From: Woeseia sp.
GTDB taxonomy: Bacteria > Pseudomonadota > Gammaproteobacteria > Steroidobacterales > Woeseiaceae
Assembly (NCBI GenBank): GCA_018701055.1
Contig: JABIUH010000127.1
Location: 1 to 5,930 of the forward strand
Reading direction: 5' to 3'
Length of the DNA stretch: 5,930 nt
Shown: positions 1 to 5,497 of the stretch, in pieces
How the letters are laid out: every line of letters begins with the position of its first letter
Numbering within the stretch: the stretch's first letter is position 1
Notes under the pieces: generated by a model
Database searches by the model: none
What the model was told of the DNA's origin: nothing
Seen by the model: the letters and a program-made list of their open reading frames with translations, nothing else
Translations under genes and position numbers: made by a program

Positions 1-689
1 GCCAGGGAAATTGCGGTGTACTCGCTTTCGGTCACGTTATCGAGCAGATCGGCAGCCGCGCGCAGTGCATAAAGCTCTAGCAGCGGCCAATCATCCGCGC
101 GTAACAATTCTTCAGCCGTATCCATCGCGTCCTCGGCACGTGGCCGCTGGCTATTTTCAAGCGACACCCGGGCAACCAACAACCAAGCCGCCGCACGCGC
201 ACCGCCAGCGAATGATTCGTCAGTCAACAATGGTTCAAGAAATGTATTGGCCGCATCGTCAAACCCGCCGACGAGGACCGAGGCAGCACCGAGCTGCGCG
301 TACGCATGGGTCGCATCGATATTGAGTGCTTCGCGATAAATGTTCATCGCCTCACCATTCTGGTGCGAATCGGCAAACAAATCGCCCCAGCGAACTCGAA
401 TCGATGCGTCGTCGGGGTTCACTGATGTTGCGAAACGAAAGTGCTGATTGGCTAACTCAAGCTCGCCCAGCGCCCACGCCGCCTCCGCTTTGATTTCCGT
501 TGCCGAATTTCCGGCTAACAAATCCCGATAACACGACGTCGACGCCGATTTTTGTCCACTCCAGGCCAAACGATCACAGCGTAGCAAGTCGGCGTCAGTC
601 ACCGATCCGTAATGAATATCTCGCGCCTGAAGCGTCGTCGCCAGGAAGCCGGCGATAAGCGATACGACGCAAGTTGAACGACTCGTCAT
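1..689 (-). CDS. Exported tetratricopeptide-repeat protein, partial (C-terminus beyond left edge)
   Basis: An open frame runs from the ATG at 689-687 to the left edge without a stop, giving 229 visible codons. The N-terminus has a type I signal peptide: Arg-4, a hydrophobic stretch at about residues 8-20, and a likely L-Q-A cleavage at residue 22, so the protein should act in the periplasm. After a linker with two Cys (C38, C53) come helical repeats at about 63-94, 95-128 and 129-160. They show TPR spacing, with small residues at helix contacts and an N-P-D/I-D-A turn after each repeat. More helices follow to the edge. TPR arrays are protein-binding scaffolds, so a role in assembling the neighbouring gene products is inferred. 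The ATG overlaps the upstream stop as ATGA, and the Shine-Dalgarno is weak (GAGG about 13 nt upstream), so translation probably depends on coupling. The family beyond TPR is not recognised. Confidence 0.85.
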   Translation of the reverse strand, partial: MTSRSTCVVSLIAGFLATTLQARDIHYGSVTDADLLRCDRLAWSGQKSASTSCYRDLLAGNSATEIKAEAAWALGELELANQHFRFATSVNPDDASIRVRWGDLFADSHQNGEAMNIYREALNIDATHAYAQLGAASVLVGGFDDAANTFLEPLLTDESFAGGARAAAWLLVARVSLENSQRPRAEDAMDTAEELLRADDWPLLELYALRAAADLLDNVTESEYTAISL

Positions 690-1594
690 TGATCCAATTC
701 TGCCTCACGCAATTCGATCTGCTCTTCCAGAGTCGCAAGCTCGAGCATGTTCTGCAACAGTGCCTCCTGATAAGCATCGGACGTCATTGAGTCTCTTCGC
801 AGTCGCAAATCATCAATGCCTGAATTAAGTTCGTCGCGATCAGTTTGGAGTCGCCGCAGTGCCGTATCGTCAGTCGAACGCTTCGCGACCCCCAATCGTG
901 CCAAACCGAAACGCGCGGCATTGTCGCTGTCGCCGTCAAGGCGTGGGTGCTCTGTCGCCAGCTGCCCATTTCGGTCGTAGTAGTCAGCGACCTGGCGCTC
1001 AGCGAACTGAAAGGCCTCTGCGGCCGACACGATATTGTTTTTGTCGACGTCGGCACTCGAATCCGATAATGCAACCGCAAGATAGTCACCAAATCGCGTC
1101 GCATGCCGTTCTACACCACCACGGGTAGCGAGCATCAACGTGCGACCGCCCCTTTGCAGTTTTTCTTGAACGGCTCCACTCGAGCTACCAGAATTGACCA
1201 GCAGTTGCGCAGTTGCTGGAATCGCATCCAGCACTGTTTTCAGGTCTTCGTCGGTTACATCGGGACCGGCGATATTAAATTTGTACTGATTATCATCGAA
1301 ACTGCCGTGCCCGATCATGAAGACTGCCAGTCGGTCATCGCGGTTCATGCGGCTGCCAAGTTCATCAAAGAAATCCAGCAGAGTTTCCCGAGTAAAGGCG
1401 CCATTGCGAAATACCGCTACACGATCTGATGTCGTCATAGTGCTTACGGCAGTTTCGATTCCCACTACCTGTTCTGAAAATCGTTCAGCGTAACGCGGTT
1501 CGCCACCGAGGCCTTCAATAATAACAACCTGTAACTCGGCTCCCGCCGTAGCGCAAACGGTCATCGCGAATAAGATAGTGAGAGCACGAATCAT
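686..1594 (-). CDS. Exported caspase/legumain-fold (clan CD-like) protein lacking the catalytic Cys, with EF-hand-like loop and C-terminal coiled coil
   Basis: This 302-residue protein starts at the ATG at 1594, where a GGAG lies 9 nt upstream and the start overlaps the previous stop as TGATG. An in-frame ATG at 1627 would bury the signal peptide. Residues 1-19 form a signal peptide with A-G-A cleavage before E20. The core resembles clan CD peptidases: a hydrophobic strand ending in G95-H96-G97 supplies the usual catalytic His. About 40 residues later, where D-x-C-x-S-G is expected, it reads N134-S-G-S-S-S-G140. The nucleophile is therefore Ser or Gly, and the mature chain has no Cys at all. 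A D182-V-D-K-N-N-I-V-S-A-A-E193 segment matches the EF-hand loop pattern (D at 1, D at 3, N at 5, S at 9, E at 12). Residues about 240-300 are charged and heptad-like, suggesting a coiled coil. It is probably a non-proteolytic periplasmic partner of the flanking VWA and TPR proteins. The fold call rests on motifs and is moderately sure; the CDS itself is sure. Confidence 0.85.
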   Translation of the reverse strand: MIRALTILFAMTVCATAGAELQVVIIEGLGGEPRYAERFSEQVVGIETAVSTMTTSDRVAVFRNGAFTRETLLDFFDELGSRMNRDDRLAVFMIGHGSFDDNQYKFNIAGPDVTDEDLKTVLDAIPATAQLLVNSGSSSGAVQEKLQRGGRTLMLATRGGVERHATRFGDYLAVALSDSSADVDKNNIVSAAEAFQFAERQVADYYDRNGQLATEHPRLDGDSDNAARFGLARLGVAKRSTDDTALRRLQTDRDELNSGIDDLRLRRDSMTSDAYQEALLQNMLELATLEEQIELREAELDQ

Positions 1595-3828
1595 CAAATC
1601 GAACTCCATCGCCGGCGCAACATCCATTCGCTCGATTTTAAGAGGAGCAGCAATAGATAAAATGCGGGGGAATCCCAGATCGATTTATGCTCTGTTTCGG
1701 TAATTCCTGAACTGCTATAACGTAAGAGGTCAGGTAATTCGGACAAATCACCGTCCGCAAAATACTGCCCGCCAGTTGCCAATGCTAAACGCTGTAACAG
1801 ACCTGAGTTACGTCTGAATCCGAAATGCTCCGCCTGCCCGGTCGCGTGCAAGATGCTCGCCCGGGCGACGGCAACTGGTTCACCCTCACTTTCCGCCACG
1901 GCCTCGAAATACCAGGTGCCCGATTGCGGCGGCGTTAGCTGACCGAGAAAAACACCTGGCTCTGCCTCATCCGGCCGCATCAGTATGGAAATGCTCTCGC
2001 CACTTTCATGCGAAGCAATAGTGGTAACACCGACATCGTTCACGGGTCTGAAAGCGGCATCGCGAAACTCGGCCCGTAGTTCGATACTGATGTCGTCCTT
2101 ACCTGGGTTTGCGGCGAGTGACACATTTTCTGGCGCGCTTGCGACCAACGCGCGCAACAGCTGTCGCCAAAATGTTTCATGTTTCTGATCTTCGACCGGC
2201 AGACTCATTTGCCAGCGCCAGGTACCGCCAGTCGCGAGGATAAACGCGTGTCCTCGACCGAATGCCTGCGTAACCAACAAGGGCGTTTGACCTGCATCCG
2301 TTTCAGCGTTCAGCAAGGTCACTGCGGCTGGCTTCAGGCTTCCGGTTAACTGATAGTCGGCGACTTGCGGCAACTCACGCCAGGCGTCCCGATTCTCATC
2401 GCTGTCGGACGCAAATCGGAGTATCTGGTTATCCGCACCTTGTGCGGTTAAGGAAACCGTAGACTTCAGTCTGTGAAATGAGTCTATTGTTGTTGCGGGG
2501 AGACTTGTCGGCAAAACACTCGCCAGTGCCGATTGGCCCCAACCACCGTTACCCAGACCGTTCGGACCGGCCAACATCAACAGACTGCCACCTCGATTGC
2601 TGACAAAGTCGCGAATAATTTCCTGCTGCTCTGTCGTCAATGACGCCGCCTCGACGCTACCGATAATCAACGCGTCATACGTAAATAGCTCATCGCGCGA
2701 TTGCGGAAATCCATCCTGAAGTTGCAGCGCATCATCGATGCCTTGTCGGTAGAATTTGTTCGGGCTTACTCGCAAGAGCGTCGCCACGTTTAAGTCGTCG
2801 TCGTGCGCGATTGATCTGCGTAGAAACTTGTATTCCCAGCGCGGCTCGCCTTCGTAATAAAGGATGCGGTAATCCTCGTTCGCCACATTGATAAGTGTCG
2901 CTCGCTCGTTATTTCTGGATTCAGGCTCAACTGCATCGCTTTCAACGCTGAATCCCAACTGATGCGGGCCCGCTTCATTAAGCGCAACATCGACCCACGC
3001 CGTTGTCACAGTGGAATCCGCGGAGAGTTCGATCGGCATTAGCTGCACGAGATTGTCACCGTCATAAACTTTAATGCGCGCATTTGCGGCCTGATCATGA
3101 CGAATGGTTACGCGTGCAGACACCGTGGACCCGGGTAGTGAATTATCCGGCACTGTAACGTTCGAGAGCTCTATGTCTTCCGGCATCGCTTCCCGCCCGA
3201 CTCCAATGGTATGGATGGGGACGCCAAAGGCCGCGATTTCCGCTAACTCATCGGCGCTCAGTCCGCCATTTGTATCCGCACCATCGGACGCTAAAACAAC
3301 TGCTGCCAGCGGACTGAAGCGAGCCTCGTCCAAAATTCGCAGTAATCCACCGGCCATCGAAGTGGCGTTTTCTGTCGGTATCGACGAAAGAAATGAATCA
3401 ACAAGTTCCGCGCTGTCACCGAGTTCATAGTGACGCAAAGAAAGATTCTGAAGCGTATCGGCTTGAATGGCGTTGTTGAGATTTTGCCTTGCGGCTACAA
3501 AGCGTGATTCAGTTAGTCCATGTGCCATGCTCGCCGAGTTATCAAGCGCCAACGCGACCGAGTTTTCTCCGTCCCGCATAACCTGCGAACTGAGCGTTGG
3601 CTGCAGCAAAATAAACATTACCACTGCGATCATCGCGAGCTGCAGCATTCCGATAGACAGAAGAACAAATGTCGATGCGTGACTACGACGTCGATACAGC
3701 CCTGCCGCAACTGCAATAACGGCGACAACAACGAGTGCGTATAAAAGCCACTCAGGCCAATCGTTAATAAAAACTATTTCGCCACGAGCGTAGTCTTCTC
3801 GGGAATACTTAAACAGGCTCTCAAACAA
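1594..3828 (-). CDS. Membrane protein with von Willebrand A domain and glutamine-amidotransferase-like domain (BatA/VWA-type), TTG start
   Basis: This 744-residue integral membrane protein has two N-terminal helices (about 28-45 and 53-76). A VWA domain (about 88-215) follows, with a complete MIDAS metal site: D96-N-S98-A-S100, T156, and S181-D182-G183. A beta-rich linker (about 216-315) leads into a class I glutamine-amidotransferase-like domain (about 318-545) beginning R-I-L-Y-Y-E-G-E-P-R-W-E-Y, a family hallmark. A beta-sandwich (about 570-660) and a C-terminal hydrophobic segment (717-731) followed by R-R-R-W complete it. The glycine-rich turn at 419-430 has no nucleophilic Cys, and the whole protein contains no Cys, so amidotransferase activity is unlikely. 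VWA-MIDAS domains bind divalent metal and partner proteins. Related proteins are encoded with MoxR ATPases and DUF58 proteins and are linked to envelope stress or aerotolerance. The first in-frame Met is residue 61, inside the second helix, so TTG at 3828 (GTGAG 8 nt upstream) is the best start. The gene lies 12 nt after the DUF4159 stop and ends overlapping the next ATG. Confidence 0.93.
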   Translation of the reverse strand: MFESLFKYSREDYARGEIVFINDWPEWLLYALVVVAVIAVAAGLYRRRSHASTFVLLSIGMLQLAMIAVVMFILLQPTLSSQVMRDGENSVALALDNSASMAHGLTESRFVAARQNLNNAIQADTLQNLSLRHYELGDSAELVDSFLSSIPTENATSMAGGLLRILDEARFSPLAAVVLASDGADTNGGLSADELAEIAAFGVPIHTIGVGREAMPEDIELSNVTVPDNSLPGSTVSARVTIRHDQAANARIKVYDGDNLVQLMPIELSADSTVTTAWVDVALNEAGPHQLGFSVESDAVEPESRNNERATLINVANEDYRILYYEGEPRWEYKFLRRSIAHDDDLNVATLLRVSPNKFYRQGIDDALQLQDGFPQSRDELFTYDALIIGSVEAASLTTEQQEIIRDFVSNRGGSLLMLAGPNGLGNGGWGQSALASVLPTSLPATTIDSFHRLKSTVSLTAQGADNQILRFASDSDENRDAWRELPQVADYQLTGSLKPAAVTLLNAETDAGQTPLLVTQAFGRGHAFILATGGTWRWQMSLPVEDQKHETFWRQLLRALVASAPENVSLAANPGKDDISIELRAEFRDAAFRPVNDVGVTTIASHESGESISILMRPDEAEPGVFLGQLTPPQSGTWYFEAVAESEGEPVAVARASILHATGQAEHFGFRRNSGLLQRLALATGGQYFADGDLSELPDLLRYSSSGITETEHKSIWDSPAFYLLLLLLKSSEWMLRRRWSSI

Positions 3829-3840
3829 TTCGATGACTCA

Positions 3841-4620
3841 CTAGTGCGTCATCGCATAGATGAGATAGTTGATGCCGAATCGATACGCGAGCGCCGTCAT
3901 ATTTTCCGGGTAATCGGGCCAGTCTGCATGTTCCCATGCATCGCCGATGTCCATATTGAAATTAATCGCCACCATTAGCCGGCCATCATCGTCATAGATG
4001 CCACGCCAATGGGGTGTGTAGCCATCTTTCTCGTATGTAGTACCTGAATAGAGAAACATGCGCGATGGGATTTGAATGCGATTATCGAGATCGTAAACGA
4101 CATGTAACGCGGCATCGCTTTCAGGAATCTCGATAATAGGCCGGTCAGGAAATACTCGCTCCATGGACGCAACAAATGCTGCCCATTCGTAGGTGCCATG
4201 AAAATCATCCACCATTAGAAAGCCGCCGCGCAACAGATAGGCGCGCATGCGCTCAGCCTCCTGCTCGTTGAGACTCCAGTGACCGACTTCGACCGCATAG
4301 ATCCATGGATAGTCGAATATTTCTTCATCGAGTGGCGTCAGTATTCTCCCTTGTTCCGCAACCGATACACGCGTCAATCGGTCAACACCACGAGAGAAAT
4401 GATAGTCAGCATCCGGCCAGTCGGTCTGCCACATTTGACGACGTCCATATCCACCGCGACCGTAGCTATTCGATGAATAGGCCAATCGCACAAATTGAAA
4501 CTCGCCCGGCGCTTCTCGATTGGGGCGGACAGGAGTGTCCGACTGGGTCTGCGCAGCGGGTGTTGTGATAATGAGCAACAAAGCGACAATAGTAGAAGTC
4601 GTCCAGGCTGTTTTTCTCAT
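3841..4620 (-). CDS. Exported DUF4159 family protein
   Basis: I chose the ATG at 4620 because it places a signal peptide at the very N-terminus: M-R-K-T, a hydrophobic core at about 9-19, and an Ala-rich cleavage region at about 20-26. An AGGA lies 11 nt upstream. A TTG at 4689 would add 23 polar residues in front of the signal. The 259-residue product shows DUF4159 landmarks. These are F-V-R-L-A-Y-S-S near residue 43, D-W-P-D-A-D-Y-H-F at 67-75, R-G-G-F-L-M-V-D-D-F-H-G at 131-142, an F-P-D-R-P segment at 157-161, H-W-R-G at 204-207, and a conserved end (N-F-N-M-D at 220-224, D-W-P-D-Y-P at 233-238, then a hydrophobic helix). DUF4159 is thought to adopt a glutamine-amidotransferase-like fold; the biochemical role is unknown to me. 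There is no Cys, so no amidotransferase nucleophile. Family members are commonly found beside MoxR/VWA genes, as here with the VWA gene 12 nt downstream. Confidence 0.92.
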   Translation of the reverse strand: MRKTAWTTSTIVALLLIITTPAAQTQSDTPVRPNREAPGEFQFVRLAYSSNSYGRGGYGRRQMWQTDWPDADYHFSRGVDRLTRVSVAEQGRILTPLDEEIFDYPWIYAVEVGHWSLNEQEAERMRAYLLRGGFLMVDDFHGTYEWAAFVASMERVFPDRPIIEIPESDAALHVVYDLDNRIQIPSRMFLYSGTTYEKDGYTPHWRGIYDDDGRLMVAINFNMDIGDAWEHADWPDYPENMTALAYRFGINYLIYAMTH

Positions 4621-4647
4621 ACTCGGCGTTTTCCTAGTTGAACCCGC

Positions 4648-4658
4648 AAGAGACTCTT
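4648..4658. repeat. 11-bp perfect palindrome in the regulator-DUF4159 gap
   Basis: AAGAG-A-CTCTT has perfect 5-bp arms around one base. Its centre is 25 bp from the centre of the 13-bp palindrome at 4672-4684, on the DUF4159 side, close to where transcription from the candidate promoter would begin. The arm sequences of the two palindromes differ, so they are not copies of one site. It may be chance. Confidence 0.25.
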
Positions 4659-4661
4659 CTC

Positions 4662-4689
4662 TTAATAATACAGACCATTGGTCTCGCAA
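4662..4689 (-). promoter_or_regulatory. Possible weak promoter in front of the DUF4159 gene
   Basis: The 84-bp gap between regulator and DUF4159 is AT-rich in its upstream half. On the minus strand TTGCGA (4689-4684) and TATTAA (4667-4662) are spaced 16 bp, each a 4-of-6 match. The overlapping TATTAT (4670-4665) matches the -10 better, but leaves only 13 bp. A perfect palindrome fills the spacer. The downstream genes may instead be read only from the promoter in front of the regulator. Confidence 0.3.
4672..4684. repeat. 13-bp perfect palindrome (candidate operator) upstream of DUF4159
   Basis: AGACCA-T-TGGTCT has two perfect 6-bp arms around one base. It lies between the candidate -35 and -10 elements, where a repressor would block RNA polymerase. 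No poly-T run follows on either strand, so it is not a terminator. The small winged-helix regulator encoded just upstream is a plausible binder, by context only. Confidence 0.4.
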
Positions 4690-4704
4690 TTAAATTCAAT
4701 CAAA

Positions 4705-5172
4705 TTACGACCGATTAATCTCCGGATCATCTGCCTCAGTAGGACATAAGACCACGAAACCCGTATAGGCAACACTTTCGTCATCTTTCGCATTTTTCTC
4801 GGTCAATGTCGCGCAATCAGCCAGCCATTCAGATTCGGTTGCGCAAAACGCGGATCGTATGAGTTCAGTCGCTTCGCCCTCGCCACTGCGGGCCGATAAA
4901 AGCAGCTCAGGGTCGACCTCAAACCGCGCCGCTACGGTCTTGTAATAGCGTTCGATCGTACCGCGCTTCGGCTTTTCTTCGATGAGCGTCAGAAGACCTT
5001 CCTCGAATAAGGCATCAACGTGCCGATAAAGACGCGGCGCCTTTTCGCCTAACCGGTCCGCAACCTGTTTGGTGGTCACGGGAATGCCTGCGAATTCGTC
5101 CAGGAGTTTCAGTTTAAACGGATCCGACAGGAACTTTGCTTGCTCCAGTCGTTTTATGACGAATGCATCCAT
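4705..5172 (-). CDS. ArsR-like winged helix-turn-helix transcriptional regulator
   Basis: This 155-residue cytoplasmic DNA-binding protein starts at the ATG at 5172, preceded by AAGGG 9 nt upstream. Residues about 10-80 form an ArsR/HTH_20-type winged helix: L15-S-D-P-F-K-L-K-L-L (helix 1 signature), T34-K-Q-V-A-D-R-L-G (first HTH helix), A45-P-R-L-Y-R-H-V-D-A-L (recognition helix), and a wing at about 59-78 with E-E-K-P-K-R-G-T. The R-G-T-x-E-R-Y-Y ending of the wing is typical of the subgroup. The remaining 75 residues are acidic and helical and probably mediate dimerisation or sensing. Three Cys (C110, C120, C143) lie there, but no CxC metal motif is seen near the recognition helix, so metal sensing is not supported. 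It is the first gene of the leftward run, 84 nt before DUF4159, and stands divergent from the small ORF and GST genes. It could control both sides. The ligand is unknown. Confidence 0.88.
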   Translation of the reverse strand: MDAFVIKRLEQAKFLSDPFKLKLLDEFAGIPVTTKQVADRLGEKAPRLYRHVDALFEEGLLTLIEEKPKRGTIERYYKTVAARFEVDPELLLSARSGEGEATELIRSAFCATESEWLADCATLTEKNAKDDESVAYTGFVVLCPTEADDPEINRS

Positions 5173-5216
5173 TCAGGTAAACCCTTGTTTTTTCGCCAAA
5201 TATCAAATTTCCTGAC

Positions 5217-5243
5217 TATTCACGTTATTATAAATATTCACGT
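5217..5243. repeat. Pair of 9-bp direct repeats flanking the regulator -10 box (candidate operator)
   Basis: TATTCACGT occurs at 5217-5225 and again at 5235-5243, 18 bp start to start, with the TATAAT of the minus-strand promoter in the 9-bp gap between them. Two identical 9-mers so close together inside an 85-bp divergent intergenic region suggest a binding site, possibly for the regulator itself. This is inferred from position only. Confidence 0.45.
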
Positions 5244-5255
5244 ACCAGCAAACAA
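5227..5255 (-). promoter_or_regulatory. Predicted sigma70-type promoter of the winged-helix regulator gene
   Basis: On the minus strand a perfect TATAAT (5232-5227) is preceded after exactly 17 bp by TTGTTT (5255-5250), a 3-of-6 match to TTGACA. Transcription would start near 5220, about 48 nt before the regulator ATG. The weak -35 box and the repeat copies around the -10 (5217-5243) suggest a controlled promoter. The start site is inferred. Confidence 0.55.
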
Positions 5256-5257
5256 TC

Positions 5258-5401
5258 ATGTCACTCACCGATTCTCTGCTCGTTATTGTTCTGGCTATCA
5301 TCGTCCCCATCGCAAGCTATGTCAGCTTCAATCGAGTACTGCGATTTAATGACAATCATCCTCCAACCGGCAACGACCCTGGAGTACCAACCCCTTCCTG
5401 A
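5258..5401 (+). CDS. Small single-pass membrane protein, hypothetical (47 aa)
   Basis: An ATG at 5258 opens 47 codons ending in TGA at 5399-5401. The peptide begins M-S-L-T-D-S, then has an uninterrupted hydrophobic stretch at about residues 7-21 (Leu, Ile, Val, Ala with one Pro), followed by R27 and R30. The tail (31-47) is hydrophilic and rich in Pro, Asn, Gly and Asp. This is what a small inner-membrane protein with a cytoplasmic polar C-terminus would look like (positive-inside rule). It is the only candidate for the space between the regulator and the GST gene. No convincing Shine-Dalgarno precedes it (A-rich upstream), and a plus-strand promoter is not clear. I recognise no family. It could be a real small gene under the divergent control region or a chance frame. 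Confidence 0.5.
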   Translation: MSLTDSLLVIVLAIIVPIASYVSFNRVLRFNDNHPPTGNDPGVPTPS

Positions 5402-5497
5402 GCGTTGTCACCTGGCAGGAAATTGATGGTTCTGTCGCGTATGGTGAGATAGGCATCCAGGTTTCTCGGCAATAGTGTTGGACCGTTAGCGTCGAGC

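Noticed and set aside
11..325. 104-codon plus-strand open frame rich in Arg, Pro and His
   Set aside because: It lies antisense to the TPR gene, which has a signal peptide and helical repeats. Its composition is that of an antisense shadow and no domain is seen.
784..1429. Several plus- and minus-strand frames of 74-108 codons across the pseudo-caspase gene
   Set aside because: All overlap a well-supported coding frame, have skewed Arg/Thr/Ser/His composition and show no signal, motif or start context.
1595..1627. 11-residue N-terminal extension of the pseudo-caspase from the ATG at 1627
   Set aside because: It would overlap the VWA gene by 34 nt and push the signal peptide inward. The ATG at 1594 has GGAG at 9 nt and a coupled TGATG junction.
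3104..3744. Plus-strand frames of 71-108 codons opposite the VWA domain
   Set aside because: They are Ser/Thr- or Arg-rich antisense of the VWA and N-terminal membrane segments, whose MIDAS and hydrophobic codons explain the openness.
4672..4684. The palindrome as a rho-independent terminator of the regulator gene
   Set aside because: The stem is only 6 bp with a 1-base loop and there is no T-run after it on the minus strand, so an operator reading fits better.
4621..4689. N-terminal extension of the DUF4159 protein from a TTG at 4689
   Set aside because: It would put 23 polar residues before a clear signal peptide, whereas the ATG at 4620 places the signal at the N-terminus with an AGGA upstream.
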